64,000 bases of DNA from Marsupella aquatica. Its lineage: Eukaryota > Marchantiophyta. Below, piece after piece: positions 1 through 13,597 of this stretch. Numbering within the stretch: the first letter of the stretch is position 1; every line of letters starts with the position of its first letter. The notes beneath the pieces are model-generated. The model was given only the letters and a program-made list of their open reading frames with translations. It searched no databases and was not told the origin of the DNA. Made by a program: the position numbers and the translations under genes. The DNA lies in the NCBI GenBank assembly GCA_973895155.1, contig OZ316891.1, positions 24,056,001-24,120,000 of the forward strand, written 5' to 3'.

Positions 1-889
1 GGAATAGAATAGGGTTAGGAGTAGCTAAGTCAGGCTATTGGGACAGGCACCTGCCTTAGTTACAGCAGCACTGCCATGCTGTCCAGCCTGCATAGATTAG
101 GATCTTCTAATAAGACAGCCATTTTTTGGCTTGACAGTCAGATCAGTTAGGACCTAAGTCAGCGGATCTTCGGGTGGGAGGACACTCCGTTCCCCGGCCC
201 TTAGTATTTAGTGCACCCCTCGGTAGAGGCAGGGGGGTTTTTAGTCTCAGAGTTGGACATCCGTGGTATGTGCGGGGAGTCCCGACCTCTGGGAATGAAA
301 GAGTACCAAGGGGAGGGGGTAGGACTAAGCTCGCCGGGAGAGTGCGGAGCCGGGCTCCGTTGTAGTATACACTCTCAGCCTTGAACCTATTCATTCCGGA
401 GCTATCGGGTCAACCAAGTGTACGCACATGTCCCCTATGTAGTAAAATCCTTTCCCATTATTTCCTTCGTGTAAATCAAGATTGTATGCTTGTGCGCGTG
501 ACTGTATGTGTGTGTGAATCTCGTGTATAGGTGACAATGCCGGGCCGAACGCACTACCCGAGTCGTGCACGGGGTGCAGCTTGCGGGTATGTGGTTGCGA
601 GCACGGGTTGAGGACCTGTATCATAGAATCCGGATCAAAGGCGGACAACACGAAGGCTTAGAAGTCCTTAAGCCGGGGTCGATCCTGTTATCGACTAAGG
701 TACGTTCCGACGGCGGAACACAAACCATACCTAGGAGATGTCCGTATCTAATAGTAGGCACACTTAGCGCTAGTTTACATGAATTAGGTGCATTACGCGC
801 TTCCCTCCCTGCCCGAACCCTCATATTTACGAAGGAGGTGCCCGTTTAAAGCTGAAGCCCGAGTTACGGCCAAGGCTGATGACGTGACA
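1..889 (+). repeat. 3' part of a plus-strand gypsy-type LTR (LTR i), truncated by the window edge
   Basis: This is the non-coding terminal part of a long LTR. The same blocks recur at about 4590-5312, 5313-5897 and 6400-7113: a 'cttagtatttagtgcacccc' block, a 'cgaaggcttagaagtcc' block and an end in GTGACA. The GTGACA end at 889 is followed abruptly by the coiled-coil coding tail of another copy, as expected if this LTR inserted into a relative. Its 5' end lies outside the window. ORFs here are not conserved between the copies. Confidence 0.65.
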
Positions 890-1333
890 GACGCGGTGAG
901 GCAGAAGAACAAATCTTTGCTTGACCAAGTCCAACTCCTCAAGCTGGACAACGACAGACTCTGGAAGCAGCGGGATAGCCGCTCCCACTCAGGTAGCTCT
1001 GGCAAACATGCCAGGCATTAGTGGCGGGTTAGGATTAGAATAGGGTTAGGAGTAGCTAAATCAGGCTATAGGGACAAGCGCGAGCCATAAGTTAAGCGGC
1101 GTTGCCACATTGTCCAGCCTGCATAGAATAGATTAGACTAATAAGACAAGCCATTTTTGGCCTGACAGCCAGCTTAGCTAGGATCTTAGTTAGCATAGAT
1201 TCGGGCACGAGGCCATTCCGGTCCTCAGCCCTTAGTATTTAGTGCACCCCTTGGTAGAGGCAGGGGGGATTTTAGTCTCACAAGTTGGGCATTCGCGGTA
1301 TGCGCGGGGAGTCCCAAACTTGATGAGTGCCGG
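890..1333 (+). repeat. Fragment of a second LTR copy (LTR ii), left part
   Basis: It begins inside the decayed coiled-coil tail of an LTR-borne ORF (to the stop at 1021, ending in a Ser/His/Gly-rich stretch SRSHSGSSGK). The 3' non-coding part follows until LTR iii interrupts at 1334. The sequence resumes at 5313 with the block expected next. The same tail occurs at about 4290-4416 and 6070-6215. Confidence 0.65.
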
Positions 1334-4300
1334 TGTGATGCCGCCGGTATGGCGGGTAATGAGTGATTTGGTCTAACCGCGCTTAGCACGCACATTAGGG
1401 GTATCTTAGGCCGTTATTATTAGCATAACGATAGTATTTAGGTAGCCATTATGAGTAGGAAATCATTAGTCAATAAGGGGAATCCATGTTCGGGCTGGCG
1501 GCGGGTCGCCATTTGCACGCCCGGGTTGCGAGCGTATAATGGGCCCCCTTTCCCCCTCCCTCGGGTCCGTATAACAAACCCCGGGAGGCGGCCACTGACA
1601 CAAGCTGACCTAGACCGGCGAAGGGGCCGGTACACTACGAGCATGAAAGGCTTGGCCTATAAGCGACGAGGAGGCATTGGGCGATCGACAAGCTCTCAAG
1701 GTATAAAAGGGGGCTGATCCTTTGCAGTGCACCAGTTCTTCAGTCCACGCGCCAACTTTGACCCCGTCTCTCTCTTGCTTTTCCTTAGTCACCTGTTATC
1801 TCCTCTGAATGTCACACACGATCCTTTCCAATTCGGCCATACAATTCTAGACTCAGTTCTTGTCTATCGGAGGGCACTTGGCCGACTCATTGAAACACGC
1901 CAACCCGTGCTGATACGAGATCAAACTGAATACGAGAGAGCCATCCGCCTAGTAGGACAACACCACTATCTCCTTAACTTTGATTACCCATCCCAGAGCG
2001 AGCTTTACCGACCCAAAGAAGTATCAGGGTACTTCTTTGACGAAGGCAAATACATCGGCTTTTGGGAGGCATTGCTTCGGCTTCCAAACGAGTTCTTCAA
2101 TATCCCGGGCACGATCGACTTGTAGCGACACCACTTTGACCACATCCCCGCTCGGGTCCGGGCTATCATCAACAACGAGTTCAGCACTACCCGGTCGACA
2201 AGGCCGTTTGCACTTGCTTCGGAAAACCTCCACCGGCACCTATAGAACTTCATGGCAACTCTACCATCAGCGACCAGTGCCGGCCAACCCATGCCCGTAC
2301 CCGCACCTACACCTCCTCGGCCTCAGCCGAGCCGGTCCGCGCCACCGGTTCCACCACCTCTCTGAGTTTGATCTGTGGTGAATGCGGTAAATATTAGCTC
2401 TAAAGACGAGGAGGCTCACCCTCCTCTGAATTGACGGCTGCAGGGTGCGACTCAACAAGCGCCGAACAACCCAGCACCACTCCAGCAAGCCCAAGGGGAT
2501 AACACGGTAACTCTAGCAGCCCTGACACCAATACTCACGGCAGTTGCGCTACCACCACCTGACCAAAAGGAAGGAGATATGTCCCCCTCTTCTAGTCACC
2601 CCGGGAATCAGTCTCGGGGTAGGAAGAGGAAGGAGCCCGCAGCCGTATCCGGGTTGCCTTTGGCCACGGTTGCGGTAGCCAAGCTGACCATGCATTGCAT
2701 GGGGGAAAATATCCACAAGAACATCCTCCACCCCAAGCATGCATGCTATCTGAAGACCCAAGGGTTTGAGCACCTCGCCTCTCTCCCTTGGAACTCAAGC
2801 AGGTACTACGGACAGGATATGTCGAAGTTCATTCAGAATTTTGACGAGGCTTGTCAACAAACCCGAGCGCACAGGAGAGTGATGTGTCTCAATGAGGCAC
2901 GTCTAAAGATGATTTTTGGTTTACTCGAGGGGATAAACCAAGTAGAGTCACGGCCTCCTGGGGGCAAGGGAGCTAAATACCAGTCCTCTAGCTTCCCGGC
3001 CAAGGGGGTAGTGGACAATGGGTTCTTAATGAGGACGTGCCTCATCCCAGAGGTAGCAGAACGCCTGGAGTTCCAGCGGTATGCCCTCCACATGATGGAA
3101 CCCAGAGGAGAAATATTGGCCACTCAGGTCATCCAGGTGGAGAACTATCGGCCCAGGAAGTGGGCGTCCTTCTTTGTCAAGAAGTTCCACAAGGAGATGG
3201 AGCGGAGAAGAAAGACTTTGTACCTTGGTGGAAGGGCGTACTTCGCTAGCCACATCAAAATCATCATCGAGTGGTATGCTCGTTTTGACCGCCAGAGCCT
3301 CCCGCGTATCAACAAGCCCGAGCTAACCCTGTCAAAATGGGTGTTCCCAGCCCAGGTGAGGCGATCACAGCCCGAGGCCCAAAGTCTGGCAGCTGCAAGT
3401 CCTGCTACCCCGGCCCCGCAACCCGCCACTGCCGCCCCGCCGGGCATACCCATTGACGTTATCACAACCTTAGACGCGATCAATCGGGACAATGCAATCG
3501 AAGTCGGGCCGGATGAAGCCATACCCAAAGCAGATGCCATGGTAGCCGAGAAGATTCCGCCACCCCCCGCGGTTATGCAGGAGAACCGCCCACCTCCAGT
3601 GGAACCAGCCCCTATGACCGACTTACCTCAAGGGCTGGATGTGTCCACTCCTACTCCCGAACGGGTTGGAGTCTGCCCGTGCCCAAATCCAGATGGACAC
3701 AGTCTAGACCATCCGGAACTCTTTGCGTCGGGCGCATTTCTGAACGGGTTGTTGGGACATTTCTTGCAACAGATCTCTCGGGACACCGGGGAATACATGG
3801 CCCAAAGGTGACCTTCTTCTTCAACCAGGAGTTGGTCGCGGCTGTAAGGGCAGGACATGCGCAAGCAGAGATAGCGTAGAGAATAGAGCAAAATTGGGTT
3901 AAGTCTGCCTACCTGAAAGACAAAGTGGCAACCCTGGAGGCTGAACTCCAGCAACTACGGCCTTAGGTAACGGCCACGGAGGACCAGGTTGCCGAGGCTA
4001 GGGCCCGAGCAGCTTTAGCAAAACAGGCCGGGCTCGAGAAGGACGCCAAGATCGCACGGCTCCGGACCAAGATTGACGGTTTTAAGGGACAAACCGTTAG
4101 TTGGCAAAAGGATCTGGAGGAAGCTGACTCTAGATCTCAGCAGGACACAGCCCAGATTGACACCCTGAAGGCAAAGGTGGCACGGCTTCAAGGAGAAGCC
4201 ATGAAACAGGCCTAGTTGGTGGATAAGCTGACGAGCAACACCCAGCAACTGGAGGAGGCATGCCAAGAGGCCGCGGAAGAGGCGGAAATGGCAAAGCGGG

Positions 4301-5312
4301 AGAACGAATCTCTGCTGGACTAGGTCTAGCTACTCAAGCAGGACATTGACAGACTCAGAAGGCAGCGGGATAGCCGCTCCCACTCAGGCGGCTCTGGCAA
4401 GCGTGCGAGGCATTAGTGGCAAAGTAGGATTAAAATAGAGTTAGGAATAGCTAAATCAGGCTATAGGGACAAGCACCTGCCCTATTAAAGCAGCACTGTC
4501 ATGCTGTCCAACCTACATAGATTAGGATCTTCTAATAAGACAAGCCGTTTTTCGGCCTGACAGCCAGCTTAGTTAGGACCTTAGTTAGCAAATCTTTGGG
4601 CACGAGGGCACTCTGTTCCTCGGCCCTTAGTATTTAGTGTACCCCTCAATAGAGGCAGGGGGATTTTTAGTCTCAGTGTTGGACATCCGCGGTATGTGCG
4701 GGGAGTCCCAACCTCTGGGAGTGAAAGAGTACCAAGGGGAGGGTGTAGGACTAAGCTCGTTGGGCAAGTGCGGAGCTGGGCTCCGTTGTAGTGTACACCC
4801 TTGGCCTTGGACCTGTTCATTCTAGAGCTCTCGGGTCAACTAAGTATACGCATATGTCTCCTATGTAGTAAAATCCTTTCCCATTATTTCCTTCGTGTAA
4901 ATCGACATTGTATGCTTGTGCGTATGTATATGTATGAATCTCGTGTATAGGTGCCAATGCTTGTCCGAACGCACTACCCAAGTCGTGCACGGGGTGCAGC
5001 TTGCGGGTAAGTGGTTGCGAGCCCGGGTTGAGTACCCATATCATCGAATCTGGATCAAAGGCAGAAAACACGAAGGCTTAGAAGCTCATAAGCCGGGGTC
5101 AATCCTGCTATCGACTAAGGTACGTTCCGGCGGCGAGACACAAACCATACCTAGGAGGTGTCCGTATATGACAATAGGCGCACTTAGCGCTAGTTTACGT
5201 GAGTTAGGTGCATTCCGTGCCTCCCTCCCTGCCCGAACCCTCATTTTGATGAAGGATGTGCCTGTCTAAGTTGGAGCCCGGGTTAAGGCCTACTTAGGCT
5301 GATGATGTGACA
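1334..5312 (+). mobile_element. Complete solo LTR (LTR iii) of a Ty3/gypsy-type family
   Basis: It starts TGTGATGCCGCCGG and ends GATGTGACA, so it has TG...CA ends. It is flanked by gccgg (1329-1333) and accgg (5313-5317), a 5-bp TSD with one transition. The interrupted host block continues across it. The start TGTGATGCC matches the starts of the minus-strand LTRs at 20543, 27999 and 39147, which suggests a common superfamily. It is 3979 bp long and includes an ORF from 1727. No gag-pol and no second LTR are present, so it reads as a solo LTR. Confidence 0.8.
1727..4416 (+). pseudogene. Decayed ORF carried inside LTR iii (globular region plus coiled coil)
   Basis: One frame runs from ATG 1727 (MHQFFSPRAN...) to 3811, broken by TAG at 2123 and about 2243, and by TGA codons near 2363, 2369 and 2432. 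The longest open piece is 2579-3811. After a +1 shift near 3800, coiled-coil sequence (KDKVATLEAELQQL) runs to the stop at about 4416 with further TAG stops. The 2579-3811 piece has a charged globular region, then a Pro/Ala-rich linker. Its plan resembles the LTR ORFs at 17.4-20.3 and 35.4-38.8 kb: globular N-terminal region, Pro-rich linker, long coiled coil. Function is unknown. Almost all stops fit CAG to TAG or CGA to TGA. Confidence 0.6.
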
Positions 5313-5897
5313 ACCGGAGTGCCAAGGAGAGGGTATACGACTAAGCTTGCCGGGCGAGTGCGGAGCCGGGCTCCATTGTAGTGTATACTCCTCGGCCTTG
5401 GGCCCGTTCATTCACAAGGTGTCGGGTCACCCAATCATAAGTGTACGACAATGGTTGAAGTAAATCCTTTCCCATCACTTCCTTTGTGTAAACCGAGGCT
5501 TTATGCTTGTGTATGTATGCATGTATGAGTCTCGTGTATGGGTGTCAATGCTTGGCCGAACGCAATATCCAAGCCGTGCATGGGGTGCAGGTTAGGGTAG
5601 GGGGTTGCGAGCCCGGGTTGAGCGGTTGTATCATTGGATCCGGATCGGAGGCGGATAGCACAAAGGCTTAGAAGTCCGTAAGCCGGGGTCGATCCCGTTA
5701 TCGACTAAGGTATGTTCCGGCGGCAAAACACAAAGTATACCTAGGAGTGTCCGTAAGTGACTATATGCGCAGTTAGCGCTAGTTTGTGGGAAATACACGC
5801 ACTCCGCTTGTCCCTCCCTGCCCGAACCCAAATACTAACAAAGGAAACGCCCGTCTAAGCCATAGATCGGTCTAAGGCCCAGGCCGGCGATGTGACA
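5313..5897 (+). repeat. Fragment of LTR ii, right part
   Basis: It resumes the block interrupted at 1333 (gagtgccaagg... actaagcttgc), and carries the 'cacaaaggcttagaagtcc' block. It ends GATGTGACA at 5897. The next bases are again coiled-coil coding sequence of another copy, so LTR ii itself lies in LTR iv. Confidence 0.65.
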
Positions 5898-7113
5898 AGA
5901 CGTCAAGGAGGCCGAGGTTTGGGCTCAAAGGGATGCCGCCAAGGTTGATGCACTAAAAGCCGAGGTGGCACATTTTCAACATGAGGCCGCTGCCTAGAGC
6001 CAGCTGGTGGTCAAGCTGACGAGCGACGGTCAACAATTGGAAGAGGCATGCTAGGAGGCAGTGGAGGAGACAAACGCGGCAAAAAGAGAGAATGAGTCTC
6101 TCTTGCATTGAACCAGGTCCAAATCCTCAAGCAAGACGTCAATCGGCTGAAGAGGTAGCGGGACAACCGGTCCATGTCCCACTCGGACGGATCTCACAAG
6201 CGCGCCAGGCATTAGGCGGTGCCAATAGTTTAGGGTGGCGTAGGTTTAGCCATAGGAGTAGGACACTATTGACAAGCGCCGTAATTGTTAGAACGGAGCC
6301 GACCATCTCTTAGCCTAGTCTTTTAGGGTGACGACAAGCCGTTTTGCAGGCTGGCATTTAGCTAGGTTTAGCTTAGGGTTGAATTTGAGCGCGTGACCAC
6401 TCCTGGCCACGGCTCTTAGTTAGTATTTAGTGCGCCCTTGGTAGAGAGGGAGGGGGATTTTAGGTTTAGAACTGGGTGTCCGTAGGATATGCGGGGAGTC
6501 CCGGCCTTTGCGAGTAGAAGTCCCAAGGAGGGAGGGTACGACTAAGCTTGCTGGGCAATTGCGGAGCTAGGCTCCATTGTAGTGTACGCCTCTTTGCCCT
6601 TGGCCTGAGTATTCGAGAGAAGTCGAGTCAACCATGTATATGTGCATAATGGCTTCTGAAGTAAAGTCTTTTCCCCACTATTTCCTTTGTATAAATCAAG
6701 CGTGTATGTTGTGAATGTTGAGAACAATTGTACATCTTGTATGGGGATAGAGAAGGCTGGGCCGAACGCGCTATACGAGCCATGCACGGGGTGTAGGCTA
6801 CGGATAGCGGTTTTGGGTCCAGGTTAGCTACCCACATTAGCGGATCCGAATTGGAGGTGGACAGCATGAAGGCTTAAAAGTCCTTAAGCTGGGGTCGATC
6901 TTGCTATTGACTAGAGGTACGTTCCGGCGATGGAACACAAACGATACCTATGATACGGGTAACAATTATAGTATTGGGCACGTTTAGTGTCAAGTTAAGG
7001 GAAATATGGGACCGTACGCAGGTCCCTCCTTGCCTGAACCTCAATATATATTAACGAAGTTTATGCCCGCCTAAGCTGAAATCCGAGTAAGGACCAAAGC
7101 GTTTGGCGTGACA
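5898..7113 (+). repeat. 3' part of the outermost LTR (LTR iv) with decayed coiled-coil ORF tail
   Basis: 5898-6215 encodes a broken coiled-coil tail ending in a Ser/His-rich segment (stops at several former CAG codons). 6230-7113 repeats the same 3' non-coding blocks as LTRs i to iii and ends GGCGTGACA at 7113, the presumed LTR terminus. Its 5' part is beyond the window, so no TSD can be checked. Confidence 0.6.
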
Positions 7114-7261
7114 TACCTTATGCTACTCTTTTATAAATTTTTAGGATGGCTGGTTTGAATAGTATATCTAGGCATCAGTTTTACATGAGTTCTTACCCTA
7201 ATGATTCTTAATGTATTACTGCTGGTCATGAGTTACTATGTAGTGATAGGGTGTATTTTCA

Positions 7262-7372
7262 TCTATAACACGAAGCCTTAAAGGATGGGTAATAAGCCCA
7301 ATGTATAAGAACTAATGATAAAAAACCTTGAAAATATGGAAAAAGCCAAAAAATGCATCTAAAAACAAGCTC
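7262..7372 (+). repeat. Left terminal inverted repeat of transposon A
   Basis: It matches the inverted right end. The 19-bp core at 7272-7290 is perfect, and similarity continues inward with indels to about 7372 (for example AAATGCA...CTAAAAACAAGC). The exact outer boundary is uncertain by about 10 bp. Confidence 0.75.
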
Positions 7373-7825
7373 TTTTTTGGCAAGAACTCAAAACTTGCAA
7401 AAAAACACAAATAGGGCATCATTTTGACTACTCAAAATCACAAAATTGGTTGTGGGAAACATTTAATAAGCAAATACCACATATTTCAATGTTGCAATTT
7501 ATTACTAGCACACATTCAATCGGCTCAATAACACATTCACCCTTGAAATACCACCCTAAAGTTCATTGACATCCCAAATATGTAAAGTTTTCAAAAGAGG
7601 GTCAAGATTTCCGAATTATTTTGCAGTTTGTAGGATCCTAGGGTTCATTTACCAAGAAAAACCATCATTCACACAAAGGGAATGACGAGTATATCAAAAG
7701 CTTTCAAATATATATGGGATTCTAGAAGGTACCTCTTTTAGTTAATATTTTGTTTTCTGAATTTCTCAAACAAGACTGCCCACACGATGGACATTCTCAA
7801 AATGTCAAACTTCTTTCAATATGAT

Positions 7826-7839
7826 TCATGAATTCATGA
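7826..7839. repeat. Element-A palindrome TCATGAATTCATGA (site 1)
   Basis: Perfect 14-bp palindrome made of two TCATGA units 2 bp apart, near the left end of transposon A. The same motif recurs at 39295, 40261 and 40321, and with a changed centre at 41467 and 43981. Confidence 0.7.
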
Positions 7840-7898
7840 ATTCATCATTCACAACATTTATGGTTTGCCACCAACTCAAACAATAATAAATTGCAAAT

Positions 7899-8068
7899 TG
7901 TTATAACCCAGGTTAAACCTACTTACCATAGTTCTACTTGCCTAACTAGAGTTCTACCTAACTCAGTTAGGATAACTGCCTCAGGGCAACGGCCTTCAAG
8001 CCGCATGTACTTATTCTTCTCCTTGGGAGTATACACGAGATCTTTTTCCATCTTGTCATGGTCCAACA
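7899..8068 (+). repeat. 5' LTR of copia element 7899-13776
   Basis: 170 bp from TGTTATAACCC to GTCCAACA. It matches 13607-13776 except A versus G at its fifth base. It is followed by the primer-binding-like CGTTATTAGCAC at 8069-8080. Confidence 0.93.
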
Positions 8069-8491
8069 CGTTATTAGCACGAGTAGTGCTCTGGTTTTTT
8101 TTCCTTTAAATTTTTTTCCTCCGCCCTTCTACGAACCACGCTCACACTTGTCCGATCCTTAGTCACCGCGTGAAGGTTTTGCACGAAGCGTTGCGTCTCA
8201 TGAACGTCCAACGCGCACGCAATACACTCGCCGCGTGAAGTTTTCAAGACTACGAACAGAGGCAAGGCGAGCGTGCAAGCAGCCGTGCACAACGCGATCG
8301 GACAATCAGACAAAGCGAGAGGCTGGAGTGCAGCAACCAACGCAAATTACAATCGACCACTCCAGCTAACACCTCCAATTACGAAAGCTCTTCACATTCC
8401 ATTTATTCATGTCATCAATTTGTGAATTCATCAATCTAGACAAATTGTATTTCCGCCACTGAAACGCATACTACATATAATCATAGTAATC

Positions 8492-11400
8492 ATGCCTCCG
8501 GCAGCCATGGAAAAGTTATATTTCCAGCCATTAAGTATTGATGGCGCCAACTATCTTTCTTGGCAATTGGACATAGAGGCACACTTGACATCCAAAGACA
8601 TTGCAGACACGATCACCTCCGACACAGGATCTACTTTACAGGAGCGAGCTCAAGCGCTGATCTTAATCAGGCGACATTTGACTGAACCACTAAAGCTTCA
8701 ATATCTAAACGAGCTCAACCCACGCCGATTGTGGGAAGCACTCCTTTCTAGATTTGACCATACCCGAACAATCTTCCTCCCGGCGGCCCTACACGATTGG
8801 ATCAATCTGAGGGTGCAAGATCACAAAACCATCGCAGCTTACAATAGTGAGCTGTTCCGCATTACCTCCCAACTCGCAGTCTATCAAAAACCGGTGAATG
8901 ATCAGGAACAGATCGAAAAAAACTCTTTCTACATTCCATTCTACGAACATGGTCATTTCAACACAATACCGAAACATGAACTTTACCAAATACTCGGAGC
9001 TCATAGCCCATATGCTGCTTGCCGAAAAGCACCAGATACTTTTGTTGGAAAACACCAAGCAGAGGCCTCCGGGTACCTTACCACCCCAACCCCACACGGA
9101 GACCCATTTTAATAATCCACGCACTGACCCCGGAAGTTCCTACAGAGGGCGTGGCAACGGACGGGGTAGAAATACCTCTAGAGGCCGATGGGGCGATTTT
9201 AGGAGTGACGGTCGAGGCCAATTTCGCGCATCAGGCAGGGGCCGCGGCCGTTCACGAAACACCTACAATAGCAATACCTGGAAATAGCCACAGCAAGTCA
9301 GATCAAATCCTCGCAGCCACCCACAGAAACCAGAAGAAGCCATGACCTGTTATAGATGTGGAACGAAAGGTCATGTCCAGAAACAATGTAGAGCACCTGC
9401 ACATCTGGTCGCGCTCTATAAAGCCAGTATCGGCGAAGGCGCACGAGAATCACATGGGGCATTTCTTGATTCCACTGAGATAAGACCAGAAATACACTTA
9501 GCTCCTATTTCAGATGCACATAATCCATTAGATGATCCTACTTGTTGCATAGTCGACAGTGGGACTTCCCACTCCATCCTCAGGGAGCGCAAACATTTCA
9601 AATACATTGATCCATCCGATAGAAGTGTCACGACTATCCTAGGCAACCATCAATTAGAAGAGGGAAATGGCCCTGCGATGGTAATCTTACCACAGAAAAC
9701 AACCATACACATACGCTCTGCAATCTATGCCCCCCGAGCCACAAGAAACTTACTAAGTTTCAAGGATATCCAAGAGAACGGATTCCACATCCAGACAAAC
9801 ACTATTAGTGGCCAAGAGGTGTTGAATATACTAGAGACCACTGCATCAGGAACTATGATCAAAGAAACATTAAAGGCATTCCCATTAGGCTTTTATATAA
9901 CAAAAATAGACAATTACCACGTAATATCCCAACTGATTAGCACCACAGAACTATGGCATCGACGTCTCGGCCACCCAGGCCTACGAATGTTCCAGAGGAT
10001 CCTCAAAGATTCTCGAGGCATCCCCGCCTCAGTGCACCCAGCCTCATTGAAAGAACCATGCTTACCTTGCTCGCAAGGGAAGCTAGTCCTTCGCCCATCC
10101 CCAACGAAGACTGACAAAAGGATACCCAAGTTCCTAGAAAGAATTCATGCAGACGTATGTGGACCGGTGGACCCCCCCAGTGGCCCCTTCCGATTCTTTC
10201 TGGCCATAGTAGATGCCTCCTCGAAATGGTCTCAAATTTCACTCCTTTCCACCTGAAATTTAGTATTCTCCAGACTCCTTGCCCATATACTTAAACTTAA
10301 GACACAGTTCCCGGAGCATCCCATTAGAACTCTTCGAGTAGATAACGCTGGTGAATTTACGTCAAAAACATTCGAAGATTTTTGCATGACTACTGGAATT
10401 GACTTAGAGTACCCAGTCCCCTACGTTCACTTTCAAAACGGGATGGCCGAATCATTGATTAAGCGTATACAAACCGTAGCGAGGCCACTCCTCATGCAGA
10501 CCAACCTTCCACAAACAGCCTGGGGACACGCAGTCCTTCACGCAGCAACTCTACTACAATATCGCCCCTCCGCATTTAACGATGCATCTCCTCATAGTTT
10601 AGCCTTCGGATCCAATCCCAACTTATCACACTTTCGCACCTTTGGCTGCGAAGTCCTCGTTCCGATCATGGGTCCCAAACGAACCAAACTTGGTCCACAA
10701 CGCCAGAAAGGCGTTTATGTTGGTTTGGACTCACCGTCCATCATACGATATCTCGACCCGACCACGACAGATCTTTATAAGGCACGAATGGCAGATTGCC
10801 ATTTCTATGAGTCGGTATTCCCTAAACTGGGAACCACACAAAACCTCGAGAATACGAACAACCAACAATTAAAATGGCAGATTGACTCCAAATTTTGGAA
10901 TGACCCTCGGACCCCACTAGCGGATCGCGAGGTACAAAGGATCCTCCACCTTACCAAGGTACTTGGAGACCTCCCGGATTCCTTCGTGGATGTAGCCCAG
11001 GTCACCCGATCGCACGTACCAGCCGCCAATACCCCTTCGAGAATTGAGACTGATGGACAGCCATCAGCCGAGGTAGTCCCAAGGCAGAAACGAGGCAGGC
11101 CACTCGGTTCCACTGACAAACGCCCGCGCCAAAGAAAACCCACCATTCCTGCAGTCAATAATGCCATACTCCAGCCACCATCATTAGAACAAGGAGAGGA
11201 AATCTCCATACATTATAATAAAACCGGACACATCTGGGATCGATTTACTTTAAAGATGGACGATAGATTTGCTTTCCAAATCTCAAAAGACATCATAGCG
11301 GACTTACCCGATCCCAGAACGATTGCAGAAGCCCAGAAACAAGAAGATTGGGAACATTGGGAGAGAGCCATCAAATCTGAGCTAGACTCACTGATCTCCC

Positions 11401-13061
11401 GACAGGTCTTCGGACCAATCACTCGGGCCCCTCCACAGACACACCTTACGGGATATAAGTGGGTGTTCGTAAAGAAACGAGATTCCAAAGGGACAATCGT
11501 GAGATACAAGGCCCGATTAGTGGCCATGGGATTTACACAAATTCCCGGCAAAGACTATGACCTCACCTATTCTCCAGTCATGGACGTCATTACGTACCGG
11601 TATTTAACTGCGTTCGCACTCCACCATCAATTATCCATGCATCAAATGGATATAGTCACAACTTATCTCTACGGCACGTTAGATAAAACGATACACATGG
11701 AAGCCCCACCAGAATTGATATCTAGAGTACATTATCATAGTCAGGGGGAGAATAACACAGAAAACGTCAGCCAGAACAACGACTACTCATTCAGGCATAC
11801 TGATCATGCCATACTACAGAAGACTTCAAAAGCAATTGCATTCATTCAACAATCTGCACACCCCGCCACGGGCGCACTTCCTGCTAAGACAAAATTTGTT
11901 GTACAAGTTTTACGTTCTCTGTATGGCCTCAAGCAAAGTGGCCGGACTTGGTACTACAAATTCAAGGATGAAATGCTAGCTATGGGTTTCAAGAACAGCG
12001 AGATAGCTCCCTGCGTGTTTATCAAACGCGAGGGCAGTGAACTCATAATCGTCGCTATATATGTTGACGATCTTAATCTGTTCGGAACCGCTAAGATTAT
12101 GCTAGAAACGATACACATACTCAAACGTGTTTTCGAAATGCGAGACATGGGGCAAACTATGTTTTGCCTTGGCCTATAGTTTGAGCATCTCCCGAGTGGA
12201 ATACTACTCCACCAGACCACGTACGTCAAGAAAATGCTCCAACAATTCCACATGTCGACAAGCAAAGCAGTAAGATCCCCAATGGACCTACGGTCGTTGG
12301 ACAAAGAAAAGGATATCTTTCGCAAAAGAGAGGAAATAGAACCACTTCTTGGTTCAGAGAAACCTTACCTGTCAGCCATAGGGGCGCTCATGTTTGTTGC
12401 CAACCAAACCCGCCCAGACATAGCCTTCGCAATCAATCTACTCGCCAGGCATAGTTCACAACCGACTATTCGGCATTGGAATGGAATCAAATGGATCTTC
12501 AAATACCTCCACGGTACATCTGATCTGGGCCTCTTTTACCCCCGACAATCTCGCATCACACTAACCGGGTTTGCCGATGCAGGATATTTGTCAGACCCTG
12601 CAGACGCAAAATCACAAACGGGATACATCTTTCTCACAGGAAACACTGCAATCTCTTGGAAGAGCACAAAGCAGACATTAACGACGACATCATCCAACCA
12701 TTCTGAAATCATAGCACTGTATGAAGCGAGTCGTGAGTGCATTTGGTTAAGGAATGTAATCAACCATATTGCCGAATGCACAGGAACGAATACACTAACT
12801 GCGCCTACTGTCATCTTTGAAGACAATCGGCCTTGTGTCGAACAGATAGCAGCAGGTTTCATCAAAGGCGACAAAACAAAGCACATTGCACCAAAATTTT
12901 TCTTTGCACATGAACAAAATGGACACCAAATCGATGTGCGATGGATTTCGAGTGCAGAGAACTCAGCTGATCTACTCACCAAGGCCCTACCACCTGCTAT
13001 GCATCAGAAATTAACCTTCTCCATTGGAATGCGCAGCCTAAAAGTTTTGTTGCAGCCCTGA
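8492..13061 (+). pseudogene. Copia gag-pol polyprotein, broken by three stops and one frameshift
   Basis: Gag starts at ATG 8492 (MPPAAMEKLYF). An extra A in the run at 8916-8922 shifts the frame; everything after is in one frame. In order: Gly/Arg-rich gag tail (about 9130-9287), CCHC knuckle CYRCGTKGHVQKQC (9348-9389), protease active site VDSGTSH (about 9550), HHCC zinc finger LWHRRLGHPG...CLPC (about 9950-10070), integrase core, reverse transcriptase with YVDDLNLF (about 12060) and RNase H to the stop at 13061. In-frame stops at 9288 (TAG), 10254 (TGA) and 12177 (TAG) interrupt it; the last two sit where related copies encode sense codons. It cannot make a full polyprotein. Confidence 0.92.
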
Positions 13062-13597
13062 TATTCATCGACCCCACGTTCCAGGGGGAGCACATCACCT
13101 GGAGAGTCTACGTAGCAACATGCACGCAACGTCCGAAAAAGCCGCGCTCATGGGCTCGACCAAACGCTGTGCAACCCACCATCTCACGACCATCCGAAGT
13201 ATGGCCCACCATCTCCACGAGCCTCGAGCGAATGCGGCCCACCATGACTAACTTTAGGGCTTACGATGCGGTTTCCATACGACTACTCACCACTAAAATG
13301 ACACGACTTTACTCACGATACCGTCTCTATACACACATGTTACGGCATACACACCCTTAGTACCCCTGTTTATTCAGGACATAATTCTTTTTAGGATTCT
13401 GATTAGTCTACAACTGTTTTTGGAACATGGATGGTGATACTCTTTCCTCCCATTGATGGGGAGGTTTTAGGGAGGTCACATCCTATTCCCTAACTATATC
13501 ATGATGAGAAAATAAAATAGGAGAAAGCAGAAGAATATAGTAGAAACAAAGCAGGTTTAGAATGGGTACAACTTTTTCCCTGGAAAATGTCATACCC

